DNA from: JAXLYE01 sp046351595
Lineage (GTDB): Bacteria > Myxococcota_A > Polyangia > Palsa-1104 > JAEUJZ01
DNA: 64,000 bases
Direction: 5' to 3'
Assembly: GCA_046351595.1 (NCBI GenBank)
Contig: JAXLYE010000003.1
Location: 248,001-312,000 of the forward strand
The notes below the pieces were generated by a model. It ran no database searches. It worked only from the letters and a program-made list of their open reading frames with translations, and was not told the DNA's origin. The position numbers and the translations under genes are program-made. Below are positions 46,357-56,371 of this stretch, piece by piece (position 1 is the first letter of the stretch; each line of letters begins with the position of its first letter).

Positions 46357-48144
46357 CTACACAGCGCGGCGGGTGTCGCGCCGCCACAGCCACGCGGTCA
46401 CGAGCAGCGCGAGCGCCATCGCAAAAAGGCCCACCGTGCACAGCGGCGGCCACATGCGCAGCCGCAGCCGGTGCTCGCCAGCCGGCAGCTCGACGGCGAC
46501 CAGGCCGTCGCGCGAGTACACCTTGCCGACGGATGCGCTCCAGCCGCTCTGGTAGTTCTGGTTCACCAGGAGCGTCGCCGGCCGTGTCAGCTTCACCTCG
46601 AGATCGATGCGGTTGGGGCTCCAGGCGGTGCGCTTCACGCTGCCGGCGTCGGGCTCTGCGAGGTACTCCTCCTGCGCGAGATCCGGGCGCAGCGCCGACG
46701 AGGCCGGGAACGGCGTCTCGTCGTAGCAGGACAGCGTGCCGCGATCGACGTAGGGCCACAGCGGGAACTCGAAGTAGTTGCCGCGGCTCTGGTGGAACTC
46801 CTGCTTCACGCGCGGCGGCGTCTCCCAGGTGAACGGGAACGCCGGCACCGTGAGGTAGCGCTGGCCGCGGTAGAACGCCATGTCGCCGACCGTGAACAAG
46901 AGCACCGCGACAGCCAGGCCGGCGGCAAGGCGCTCGCCCGCGCGCCCGCCCGCGCGACCCGTGGTCCGCAGCCACTTGAGCAGCTCGTCGAGCGCGAAGG
47001 CGCCGCCGAGCACCACGAAGAACGCGCCCATCACCGCCCACAGCGCCGGGTTGCGCAGGCTGCGCAACAGCGGCAGCTTGTGCAGCCAGAACAGCGGCGA
47101 GAAGAAGCCCTGCATGCCCATGGTCAAGAGGCCAAAGAACAGCGCGCACACGAGCGCCCGGGCCGCGCGCGCCCGCGCCCGCGCGAACAGCACCGCACCG
47201 ACGAACAGCACGAAGGTCGCAGGCCCGACGTAGACGTAGCCGGGCGAGTCGAAGCCGCGCAGGCCCGCGGGCAGCGCGTACATCTCGACGAAGGCCTGGC
47301 TCAGGTTGAAGGTGCGCGTCTCGTTGATGACGCGCGGGTGCCTGAGCACCAGCTCGAGCACCGGGAACATGCGCAGCCCCGCATAGCCGAGCGCCAGCAG
47401 GCCGAGGATGCCGCCCGCCGCGATCGGCCACAGCGCCGCGCGCGCGGTGCGGTGGATCAGGAACTGGCGCCGCGCCTCGAGCACGCCCCACAGGCCCAGG
47501 CCCAGCGCCACCTCGGGCGAGGTCTCGATGCCGCGGAAGCAGACCATCCAGGCGAAGAAGGCGCCGCCGAGCGCCAGGTACACGGGGCGCGTCAGGCCGC
47601 GGCTGTAGCCGTAGAAGATCCACGGCGTCAGCACGAAGCCGACGAGTCCGTGCTGGCCGTTGTTCAGCCACGCGAAGGTGCGCCCGAAGAACGCCAGCGC
47701 CACCGCCGCCAGCAGCGCCGCCGCGCGCCCGGTGCCAAGGTGCCGCATCAGGCGCCAGCCGCCCTCGCAGCCGAGCAGCAGCACCGGGATCTGGCTCAGG
47801 CGCTCGCCGAACGTGGTGCCGAACAGCAGCACCAGCGGGAACGTCGGCGTAAGGTACGTGGTCTGCGGGTTGCCGATCATCGTCGTGCCGCCGCAGAAGT
47901 ACGGGTTCCAGATCGGCAGCTGGCCGTGCTCGAGGATCGTCTGGCGCGCGATCTCGTCGAACATCTGGAAGAACAGCCAGTCGAGCGTCCAGCCGCCGTG
48001 GCGCGGCGCCTGGAAGATCGGGGCGATGGCGGCGACGATCAGCCACAGGAACAGCGACAGACGCAGCGGCGTGCAGTCGAGAGCGCGCGCGATCAGCCCG
48101 GGCTCGGTGCTCTCGGTCGGCGAGGTCGGAGCGGTCGCGCTCAC
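46357..48144 (-). CDS. YfhO-type multi-pass membrane protein
   Basis: A 595-residue membrane protein with about ten helices and an extracellular region near residues 40-90 (FQMFDEIARQTILEHGQLPIWNPYFCGG) as in YfhO-family proteins, which are distant relatives of lipid-linked-sugar glycosyltransferases. The C-terminus is beta-rich (PAGEHRLRLRMWPPLCTVG) with a final helix. It overlaps the unknown gene at 48141 by four bases, and a GT2 glycosyltransferase lies just upstream, suggesting transfer of a lipid-linked sugar. Confidence 0.85.
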   Translation of the reverse strand: MSATAPTSPTESTEPGLIARALDCTPLRLSLFLWLIVAAIAPIFQAPRHGGWTLDWLFFQMFDEIARQTILEHGQLPIWNPYFCGGTTMIGNPQTTYLTPTFPLVLLFGTTFGERLSQIPVLLLGCEGGWRLMRHLGTGRAAALLAAVALAFFGRTFAWLNNGQHGLVGFVLTPWIFYGYSRGLTRPVYLALGGAFFAWMVCFRGIETSPEVALGLGLWGVLEARRQFLIHRTARAALWPIAAGGILGLLALGYAGLRMFPVLELVLRHPRVINETRTFNLSQAFVEMYALPAGLRGFDSPGYVYVGPATFVLFVGAVLFARARARAARALVCALFFGLLTMGMQGFFSPLFWLHKLPLLRSLRNPALWAVMGAFFVVLGGAFALDELLKWLRTTGRAGGRAGERLAAGLAVAVLLFTVGDMAFYRGQRYLTVPAFPFTWETPPRVKQEFHQSRGNYFEFPLWPYVDRGTLSCYDETPFPASSALRPDLAQEEYLAEPDAGSVKRTAWSPNRIDLEVKLTRPATLLVNQNYQSGWSASVGKVYSRDGLVAVELPAGEHRLRLRMWPPLCTVGLFAMALALLVTAWLWRRDTRRAV

Positions 48145-48668
48145 GGAGCGCCTCCGGGGCTCGCTCCGGTCACGAGGATCCGGCGCTGGCTGAGCGGCCG
48201 CGTCTTGGGCGCAAGCGGCGCGTCATCGGCGTAGACCGTGACCCCGGGCGGCGCCGGCCAGTGGCTGCGCAGGCCCTCGTCGAGGATCAGGTAGCCGAGC
48301 CACGTCGGGATGCCGTGCTGGCGGCAGACCTGGGGCACGCGGCGCCACTCGTGCTGGTGGAAGAAGCTGTCGTGGTTGCGGTTCCAGATCGCGGTCTCGG
48401 ACTCGCGCTCGGCCACCGCGCGGTCGATCGGCTCGCCGAGCACCAGCGCCTGGAAGATCTCGCGGCGGCGGGCCTCGCTCAGGCCGAAGCGGGTGCGCTC
48501 GGGCCCGGTGATCGCGGCCGAGGCGGTCGGCGGCGGGTGCTGGCGGTCGACGATCAGCGCCCACAGCAGCACGGAAAGGACGCTCGCCGCGAACACGCCC
48601 CAGGCCAGCCCCGCTCGCACCCGCCCGTCGACGGGCAGCGCGGACGCGGGCCGCGGCTCGGTGCTCAT
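48141..48668 (-). CDS. Unknown protein between GT2 and YfhO-type genes
   Basis: A 175-residue protein with one membrane helix at about residues 20-42 and a soluble part that is helical (RREIFQALVLGEPIDRAVAERES) then mixed. Not a family I recognise. It overlaps its neighbours by ATGA on both sides, so all three are one unit. It may support the membrane glycosyl transfer step, but this rests on position only. Confidence 0.7.
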   Translation of the reverse strand: MSTEPRPASALPVDGRVRAGLAWGVFAASVLSVLLWALIVDRQHPPPTASAAITGPERTRFGLSEARRREIFQALVLGEPIDRAVAERESETAIWNRNHDSFFHQHEWRRVPQVCRQHGIPTWLGYLILDEGLRSHWPAPPGVTVYADDAPLAPKTRPLSQRRILVTGASPGGAP

Positions 48669-49474
48669 GGGGACGCCCGCTCGCCCGGATTCCCGCCGCG
48701 GAGGCGCGTCTCGTAGAAGCGCGCCAGCCCGAACGCAGTGAGCTTGAGGAAGCGCGCGCCGTAGCGGAAGGTGCGGCTGCTCATGCCCTTCTTCTCGAAG
48801 CGCTCGTCGTACAGCGCGGTCACCGGCACGTCGAGCGTGCGCGCGCCCGCGGCCAGCGCCTGCAGCAGCGTCTCCTGGATGTAGTCGTAGTCGAACGTCG
48901 GGTTGATGGCGTCCATGACGCGGCGGTTCATGCAGCGGATGCCGCACGAGATGTCCGAGAGCCGGCTCGCCGTCAGCACGCCGATGCCGCGCGCCACCGT
49001 CGACAGGGCCAGCGCCTTCCAGCGCGCCATGTGCTCGGGCGGCGCGGTGCCGCGGACGAAGCGCGAGCCCAGCGCCAGATCGCACAGCCCCTTCTGCACC
49101 GGCTCGAGCAGCCGCGCCAGATCCGCGGCCAGCAGCTGCCCGTCCGAGTCCATGTGCGCCAGGTACGTCGCGCCCTCTGCGCGCGCATACTCAAGGCCGG
49201 TGCGGAACGCCGCGCCGACGCCGCGGTTCTTCTCGTGGCGCAGCACGTGGGCGCCCGCGGCCGCGGCCAGCGCCCCGGTTTCGTCGCGCGAGCCGTCGTC
49301 GATGACCACCGCCTGCACGGTGACGCCCGGGATGCGCAGCGCCATCACGTCGCGCACCACCGTCCCGATCTGCCGCGCCTCGTTGAGCGCCGGGAGCAGG
49401 ACGAACAGGCGCTCGCCCGACGGGCTGGTGGCAGGAGCGGGGGACACGTTGGACGCGGCATCGGGCGCGGGCAT
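48665..49474 (-). CDS. GT2 glycosyltransferase (dolichol-phosphate-mannose-synthase-like)
   Basis: A 269-residue GT-A enzyme: FVLLPALNEARQIG, VVIDDGSRDETG, NRGVGAAFRTGLEYA, YLAHMDSDGQ (metal-binding DSD) and LALGSRF. It should transfer sugar from a nucleotide donor to a polyprenyl phosphate. No membrane helices of its own. ATG at 49474 starts the recognisable domain; the longer open frame above it is repetitive and not protein-like. First gene of the overlapping trio with the YfhO-type protein. Confidence 0.92.
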   Translation of the reverse strand: MPAPDAASNVSPAPATSPSGERLFVLLPALNEARQIGTVVRDVMALRIPGVTVQAVVIDDGSRDETGALAAAAGAHVLRHEKNRGVGAAFRTGLEYARAEGATYLAHMDSDGQLLAADLARLLEPVQKGLCDLALGSRFVRGTAPPEHMARWKALALSTVARGIGVLTASRLSDISCGIRCMNRRVMDAINPTFDYDYIQETLLQALAAGARTLDVPVTALYDERFEKKGMSSRTFRYGARFLKLTAFGLARFYETRLRGGNPGERASP

Positions 49475-49554
49475 GACGGCGGAGCGGCATCCTACCGTAG
49501 CCGGCCGCGAAGGTGTCAACCCCGACGGCCGCAAAACGCCGCGCCGGCGCCGGC

Positions 49555-49599
49555 CGTGTCGACCGTGTCGACCGTGTCGACCGTGTCGACCGTGTCGAC
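49555..49599. repeat. 9-bp tandem repeat, five exact copies
   Basis: CGTGTCGAC is repeated five times end to end between the glycosyltransferase and HIT genes. It is too short and regular for a CRISPR and has no spacers. Confidence 0.97.
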
Positions 49600-49703
49600 C
49601 CTGAGCGGACGCAGCGCTGCGGCGAGCGGTCGAAGAAGGCGAAGGACCGAGCGCGCCAAGCTGCATGCTCCGCTCCGGCCAGACCCAGCCCGCTGCGAGA
49701 CGG

Positions 49704-50051
49704 TCAGCCCGGCGGCCAGCCGAGCGCGCGACCGCCGAGCACGTGCGCGTGCAGGTGGAACACGGACTGGCCGCCGTGCGCGCCGGTGTTGATGACGGTG
49801 CGGAAGCCTGCGCTCAGGCCCTCGGCGGCGGCGACGGCGGCGGCGACCTCGAGCAGGCGGCCGGCGATCGCGCCCTCGCCGCGCGCGACGAGCTCGGGCA
49901 GATCGCGCACGTGCGCCCGCGGCACGACCAGGATGTGCGTCGGTGCCTGCGGGTTGATGTCGCGGAAGGCGATGACCTCGGGGTCGTCGTGGAGCAGCGG
50001 GGCCGGGATGCTGCGGCTCGCGATCTTGCAGAAGATGCAGTCGGCGCTCAT
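49704..50051 (-). CDS. HIT-family nucleotide hydrolase (HinT-like)
   Basis: A 115-residue HIT protein: CIFCKIASRSIPAP at the N-terminus, ILVVPRAHV, and the catalytic HLHAHVLGG. It hydrolyses AMP-lysine-type or other nucleoside monophosphate derivatives as a small dimer. Length is typical of HinT. The zinc-binding Cys of the N-terminus is kept. Confidence 0.95.
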   Translation of the reverse strand: MSADCIFCKIASRSIPAPLLHDDPEVIAFRDINPQAPTHILVVPRAHVRDLPELVARGEGAIAGRLLEVAAAVAAAEGLSAGFRTVINTGAHGGQSVFHLHAHVLGGRALGWPPG

Positions 50052-50421
50052 GCGCGAGTTGTCGCGCGGCGGTCCTTTGTAGTCAATCGGGTCCGGTCGC
50101 AGACCGAGGTGCGCCCGAGGTGCGCGCGCGGCCGGACAGAGCCGGCCGGCTTTGCACTTCTCATTACGGTCTGCGGCTTGGGTGAGGCGCTTTTGGTGCG
50201 CCGGCCGGCTCTGTGTGGCAAAAAGCCCATCCCGCGGCCCCCGCTCGCGCGCACCGATCCCCGACGATCCGCCGCTTCCGCCGTCGGTCAGGGCCGGGGT
50301 GCGCGGGGCGCGCGCGGGGTTGGCACGGATTCCGCACAAGCCCCAAGTGCGCGAGCGCGCCGCGGCAGCACCGCCGAGCGCTCGCTGAATCAAAGCCACA
50401 CGCACTGACAAGGAGAACCCC
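50052..50421. other. Divergent intergenic region with 15-bp inverted repeat
   Basis: 370 bases between the HIT gene and the Lys-rich protein gene. ACAGAGCCGGCCGGC at 50136-50150 is exactly complementary to 50200-50214, around a 49-base centre. No reading frame of note lies inside. Confidence 0.6.
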
Positions 50422-50715
50422 ATGAACAAGTTTGCGTTCCTCAGCCTCGCCCTGTCGCTGTCCCTCGCCGCCCCCGCCTTCGCCGCCGACACCACCGCCG
50501 AGCCGGCCGCCGCCGAGAAGGGCGCCGAGGCCAAGCCGAAGAAGGGCAAGGACAAGAAGGAGGGCGAGGTGAAGAAGGAGGAGGGCAAGGCCGGTGTGGT
50601 CGGCGCCGCCGCCGCGGGCGAGGAGAAGCCCAAGAGCGACGACACCACCAAGCCCGCCCCGAAGAAGGGCAAGAAGGCCAAGGCCGAGGGCGAGAAGAAG
50701 GACGAGGCCAAGTAG
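50422..50715 (+). CDS. Small Lys/Glu-rich secreted protein
   Basis: A 97-residue protein with a clear signal peptide (residues 1-21, cut near APAFAA). The mature chain is highly charged, rich in Lys, Glu and Ala with KPKKGKDKKEGEVKKEE-like blocks, probably disordered. Its family is not recognised. AAGGAGAA lies upstream of the ATG. It has its own strong terminator, so it is a single-gene unit. Confidence 0.75.
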   Translation: MNKFAFLSLALSLSLAAPAFAADTTAEPAAAEKGAEAKPKKGKDKKEGEVKKEEGKAGVVGAAAAGEEKPKSDDTTKPAPKKGKKAKAEGEKKDEAK

Positions 50716-50765
50716 TCTCGCCTCGGGCCGCGCGGTCGGCTGACGGCCGCGCACTTCGCCCCAAG

Positions 50766-50795
50766 ACCCCGCCCTGCAGAGGGCGGGGTTTTTTT
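50766..50795 (+). terminator. Rho-independent terminator
   Basis: ACCCCGCCCT (50766-50775) pairs with AGGGCGGGGT (50780-50789) around a 4-base loop, and a run of seven T residues follows. It ends the Lys-rich protein transcript. Confidence 0.93.
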
Positions 50796-50801
50796 ATGCC
50801 C

Positions 50802-51952
<1,151 letters not shown>

Positions 51953-51956
<4 letters not shown>

Positions 51957-53014
51957 CCGCTCGCGCCCGAGCGCCGCGCCGTGCGCACCCGCTCGCCCAC
52001 GCGCGCCTTGAACATCTTGGAGGGCAGGTCGTGGCCCACCCAGGTCGCAACCTGGCTGGCGCAGTCCACCAGCGCGTCCAGGTTGACGCCGGTCTCGATC
52101 CCCATCCCGTGCAGCATATAGATGAGGTCCTCGGTCGCCAAGTTGCCGCTGGCGCCCGGCGCGTACGGGCAGCCGCCCAGCCCGCCGAGCGCGCTGTCGA
52201 TCGTCGAGATCCCCATCATCAGGCCGACCAGCACGTTTGCCAGCGCCGTGCCGCGCGTGTCGTGGAAGTGCAGCGCCAGCATCTCCTGCGGGCAGACCGC
52301 CAGGACCTGATACAGCACGTGCTCGACCTGGCGCGGCGTCGCGACGCCGATGGTGTCGCCGATCGAGATCTGGTAGACGCCGAGTTCGCGCAGCCGCTCG
52401 ACCAGCCGCACCACCGCCGCCGGGTCGACCGCGCCCTCGTAGGGGCAGCCGTACACCGTCGAGACGTAGGCGCGCACGCGGGCGCCGGCGGCCTTGGCCG
52501 GGGCCACCACTTCTTCAAAGGCGGCGAGCGTCTCGGCGATGGTCTTGTTGACGTTCTTCTTGTTGTGCGTCTCGGAGGCCGACAGGAACACCGCGACCTC
52601 GCGCATGCCTGCCGAGAGCGCGGTGTCGAGGCCGCGGCGGTTGGGCACCAGGCACGAGTAGCTCACGCCCTCGCGCCGGTTGACACCGCGCGCGACGTCG
52701 CTGGCGTCGGCAAGCTGCGGGATCCACTTGGGGTTGACGAAGCTCGTGATCTCGATCGCGGGCAGCCCGGTCTGCGTCAGGGCGTTGATCATCGCGACCT
52801 TGTCCGCGGTCGGCACCATGCGCGGCTCGTTCTGCAGGCCGTCGCGCGGGCCGACCTCGTAGACCGTCACGCGCCGGGGCAGCCGCCCGAACAGGGTGCC
52901 GGGCACCGCGCCGGGCTGCGGGGCCGCGCCAGGCCCGCCCTCGCACGGACCGGGAACGACGGGGCCGTGGACCTCGGAGCTGTGGCTGGGGGACGGAGGC
53001 GGCTGTAGCGACAT
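51953..53014 (-). CDS. mvaB: Hydroxymethylglutaryl-CoA lyase
   Basis: A 353-residue HMGL-type TIM barrel: VYEVGPRDGLQNE, SFVNPKWIPQLADA, and the catalytic GLGGCPYAPGASGN with the active-site Cys. It cleaves HMG-CoA to acetoacetate and acetyl-CoA in leucine degradation or ketone formation. The N-terminal ~45 residues are Pro-rich and extra. ATG at 53014 is used. It overlaps the 3D-domain gene by four bases. Confidence 0.94.
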
Positions 53015-53137
53015 CAACAGACCCTTGCGGCGGTGTTCCCGTTCTTGGCGACTCTTTGCTCGGCGGTTTCTTCGGGGCGCTGGCTCCCGGCGACTCTCGG
53101 CGACCGCCGCCGGGTCGCGGCGGCCAAGGCGGCCGAG

Positions 53138-54193
53138 CTAGCTCGAATGTCCACAGTCTAGCTGGCCCGGGACGCTCGCGGCGAAGTCCGGATGCGTCTC
53201 GAGACGGGAAAGCGCGGCCTCCGCGGCCTGGTGCTCGGCCTCCCGCTTGGAGCGGCCGCTGCCCTGCCCGAGCAGCTCGTCCCCCAGCCAGACCGCCACG
53301 GTGAAGACCTTCTCGTGCTCGGGACCGACCGAGCCGAGCACCTCGTAGCGCGGGCGCGTGTGCCGCTGTCCCTGCAGGAGCTCCTGCAGCGCGGACTTGA
53401 AGTCCGTCGAGCGCCGCGCCGCCACCTGTGCCACGTGCTCGCCGAGCAGGCGCTGCACCGTGGCCAGCGTGTACGGAAAGTCGGTGTCGCAGTAGAGCGC
53501 GCCGATCACGGCCTCGTAGGCGTCGGCCAGAAGCGACGGCTTGCGTCGCCCGCCGCTCTGCTCCTCGCCGCGTCCGAGCAGAAGGAAGCGACCGAGCTCG
53601 ATGCGCATCGCGGCCCGCGCCAGCGACGCCTCGCTGACGATCTGCGAGCGCAAGAGCGACAGCGTGCCCTCGGACGGCGCCTTGACCTCGGCGACGCGCA
53701 GGCGCCCGGACCCCACCGGCTCACGCCCCGCCGCTCCGGGACCGCCGAGCGCCGGGCCCCCGCCCTGCTCGCCGACCCGCATCAACAGGTGCGTCACCGC
53801 GAGCTGCAGGACCGCGTCGCCGAGGAATTCCAGCCGCTCGTTGTCGGCGAGCCCGGCGCCCTTCTCGTTGACGTAGCTCTTGTGGCGCAGCGCCGTGCGC
53901 AGGAGCTCCGGATCGCGGAAGGTGTGCCCGAGGTGCCCCTCGAGCTCGGGGTACGGCAGCGGTGCGTCGCTCGCCTCGCCGGCGGCAGCGGTCGCGGCCT
54001 GCTCGCCGGGCGGCGTGCCGGGCAGGCCACCGGGCACCGCGCTGGGCGTCGAGTCGGGCATCGCACGGGTCATCGCACTGGGCATCGCATTGGGGCCCGA
54101 TCCATGCGCCGACCCCGGTCCGGGCGCGGGCCGGCCGTCCGTTGGGTCGCCGCAGGAATCGGTCAGGGCGGACATCGAGCTCACAAAAGGCAC
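53138..54193 (-). CDS. rnc: Ribonuclease III, extended form
   Basis: A 351-residue RNase III. The catalytic signature NERLEFLGDAVLQLAVTHLL, the second acidic region DAYEAVIGALYCD and a C-terminal double-stranded-RNA-binding domain (TDFKSALQELLQG...GQGSGRSKREAEHQAAEAAL) are intact. It cuts dsRNA in rRNA and mRNA processing. It exceeds the usual ~230 residues because of a disordered N-terminus of ~85 residues with short repeats, and a ~35-residue Gly/Pro insertion after the signature. The GTG start at 54193 is long; ATG at 54175 is an alternative. Confidence 0.93.
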   Translation of the reverse strand: MPFVSSMSALTDSCGDPTDGRPAPGPGSAHGSGPNAMPSAMTRAMPDSTPSAVPGGLPGTPPGEQAATAAAGEASDAPLPYPELEGHLGHTFRDPELLRTALRHKSYVNEKGAGLADNERLEFLGDAVLQLAVTHLLMRVGEQGGGPALGGPGAAGREPVGSGRLRVAEVKAPSEGTLSLLRSQIVSEASLARAAMRIELGRFLLLGRGEEQSGGRRKPSLLADAYEAVIGALYCDTDFPYTLATVQRLLGEHVAQVAARRSTDFKSALQELLQGQRHTRPRYEVLGSVGPEHEKVFTVAVWLGDELLGQGSGRSKREAEHQAAEAALSRLETHPDFAASVPGQLDCGHSS

Positions 54194-54311
54194 GCTAGCA
54201 CGACTTTTTGCCCACCTTGTTGCGCACCCTCACCCGCGGTAGCATCGGCGCCCCGCCGCACCGGCGCCCTCCCACGAATCCCGAGAGAGCCCCCAGAATC
54301 CCCGGAGTCCG

Positions 54312-55334
54312 ATGACGGTCCCTGACACACTGCCTGCCGCGGGCGCGGACGTCGCTCGCTGGCTGGGCCCGCTCGCGGCGCTCGGCAGCTCGCTGACCTG
54401 GGCCTACGGCTCCGCGGTCTACGCGCAGACCGCGCGCCGCGTCGGCTCCATCGAGGTCAACTTCACCCGCTCGCTGCTGGTGTGGCCGGTCTTTGCGCTC
54501 GCCGCCCTGCTGACCGTCCCGCCCGGGGCGCTCGCTCTTTTGTCGCTCGAGCGGCTGGGCTGGTTGACGCTGTCGATGCTCTGCTCGTACGGCATCGGCG
54601 ACGCGGTGTTCTACCTGTCGGCGGTGCGCCTGGGCACGCCGACGGCGCTGGCGATCTGCTCGGCCTACCCGGTGTGGGCGACGATCCTCGGCGCGGTGGC
54701 GCTGGGCGAGCCGGTCGGTCCCGGGCGCCTCGTCGGGACGCTCTTGTGCATCGCCGGCGTCGCCTGGCTGATCCTGCTGCAGGCGCAGCCGCCTGCCGGG
54801 GCCGAGCGCGAGGCGGGCCCCGATCCTTCGAATCCGAACCCGGCCTCGACGGAGGCGGCGCAGCGCCGGCCGGTGCAGGGCGTGCTCTTGGCCGTGCTGA
54901 CGTCGCTGCTGTGGGCCGGCAACACCTACGCGGTGCGGCGCGGCGCGACGGGACTGCCGCTGATGCTCGCCAACACCGTGCGCTACGGGCTGGCGGTGGT
55001 CCTGCTGTTCGCGCTGTGGCTGCGCATCCAGCGCGCCCGTCGCCGCGAGCGCGCCCGCCGGCCCGAGGCGACAGCGCCCGACGAGCGCCTGCTCGGCCGC
55101 GGCCCGCTGCTGCGCGCCTTCTTGCCGACGGTGCTGATCGAGGCCTTCTGCGGCAGCTCGATCTTCGTCTACGGTCTGTCGCACGCCGATCTCAGCGTCG
55201 CCGCGCCGCTCAGCTCCCTGGCGCCGCTGTTCGCGGTGCCCGTGGGCCTCGTGCTCGGCACCGAGCGCCTGCACCTGCGCCGCGCCGTCGCCATCGCCGT
55301 GACTGTCGCCGGCGTGGTGCTGCTCGTGAGCTAG
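54312..55334 (+). CDS. EamA/DMT family transporter
   Basis: A 340-residue membrane protein of ten helices arranged as two EamA repeats, with SLTWAYGSAVYAQTARRVG in the first and LLWAGNTYAVRRGATGLP in the second. A charged loop near residues 160-190 separates the halves. It should export or import small metabolites; the substrate cannot be read. The start has GGAG 5 bases upstream. Confidence 0.92.
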   Translation: MTVPDTLPAAGADVARWLGPLAALGSSLTWAYGSAVYAQTARRVGSIEVNFTRSLLVWPVFALAALLTVPPGALALLSLERLGWLTLSMLCSYGIGDAVFYLSAVRLGTPTALAICSAYPVWATILGAVALGEPVGPGRLVGTLLCIAGVAWLILLQAQPPAGAEREAGPDPSNPNPASTEAAQRRPVQGVLLAVLTSLLWAGNTYAVRRGATGLPLMLANTVRYGLAVVLLFALWLRIQRARRRERARRPEATAPDERLLGRGPLLRAFLPTVLIEAFCGSSIFVYGLSHADLSVAAPLSSLAPLFAVPVGLVLGTERLHLRRAVAIAVTVAGVVLLVS

Positions 55335-55359
55335 GCGCGGCGCGGGCGCGGCTTGGACC

Positions 55360-56232
55360 TCAGGCCGGCTGCCGCTCCGCGGGGCTGATCGGCACGTCGT
55401 GGCGGCGCCCGGCCGCGGCCTCGAACTCGACGACGTCGTGCGAGCACACGATCGTCACCTCGCCGCCGTGGCGCCGCCGCAGCTCGCGCAGCCGCTGCTG
55501 GTTTCCGAGCCTCGCCCGCCGATCCTTCTCCATCAGGGTCTGGTACAGCTCCAGCCCCGGCGTGCAGCACGGCCGCTTCAGGTCGAGCTCGCCGCGGTAG
55601 AAGTACGCGTCGCCGGCGAGCAGCAGCCAGTCGCCGACGCGGCGCACCGCGACCCCGGCGTGCCCGAGCGTGTGCCCGAGCAGCGGCACCAGCAGCACCT
55701 CGCCGGCCAGCCCGTCGACGGGGTGCACGCTGTCGAAGTCGAGCCACGGCTCGCCCGCCGCGGCCGGGTATACGTGCCAGCGCTCGCGGTGCTGCCACTG
55801 CGCCGGCCGGTAGCGCATGCGATCGAGCACCGTCTTCTGTGCTAGCGCCGCGTCGCGCTCCTCGGCCAGGAGGTGCACCGTCGCCAGCGGGAAGTCGTCG
55901 AGCCCGCCGGCATGATCGAAGTCGAGGTGGGTCAGCACGATGTGCCGCACGTCGTCGCGCTTGAAGCCCAGCCGCTCGATCTGGCGCAGCGCGGTCATCT
56001 CCTCGCGCAGCTCCGGCCGCAGCAGCGTGAGGAACAGCGGGTGCAGCCGCTCGCCCGGGCCGCGCACGTCGCGAAGTCCGTAGCCGGTGTCGACGAGGAT
56101 CAGGCCGAAGTCGCTCTCGACCAGCAGACAGTGCGAGGTCAGCCGGCCGCGCAGCGAAGCATGGCTCAGGCCGTCCATGAGCGCGCCGCCGAGCGGGCAG
56201 CCCGAAACACAGTTGAGGTGGTGAACACGCAT
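55360..56232 (-). CDS. MBL-fold metallo-hydrolase
   Basis: A 290-residue metallo-beta-lactamase-fold enzyme with ILVDTGYGLRDV, the zinc motif HLDFDHAGG (THLDFDH) and LGHTLGHAGV for the second histidine, then LLAGDAYFY. It resembles lactonase-type members. The C-terminal SHDVVEFE keeps the last ligand region. AGGGGGA lies before the ATG. Substrate unknown. Confidence 0.9.
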   Translation of the reverse strand: MRVHHLNCVSGCPLGGALMDGLSHASLRGRLTSHCLLVESDFGLILVDTGYGLRDVRGPGERLHPLFLTLLRPELREEMTALRQIERLGFKRDDVRHIVLTHLDFDHAGGLDDFPLATVHLLAEERDAALAQKTVLDRMRYRPAQWQHRERWHVYPAAAGEPWLDFDSVHPVDGLAGEVLLVPLLGHTLGHAGVAVRRVGDWLLLAGDAYFYRGELDLKRPCCTPGLELYQTLMEKDRRARLGNQQRLRELRRRHGGEVTIVCSHDVVEFEAAAGRRHDVPISPAERQPA

Positions 56233-56371
56233 CGCATCCCCCTGCGAGATGGCTGCTCTGAAGTCTAGGAGGGATTTGCCGGCGTGCCGGCGCGCGCGGG
56301 CGCCTGCGAGAACAAGACGAGGCCGCGCGCTGCCGTCGAGCTGGAGAGACGGGGGAGGCCCCGACGCGGCG

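Noticed and set aside
49555..49599. Possible CRISPR or attachment site
   Set aside because: Nine-base units with no spacers; simple tandem repeat.
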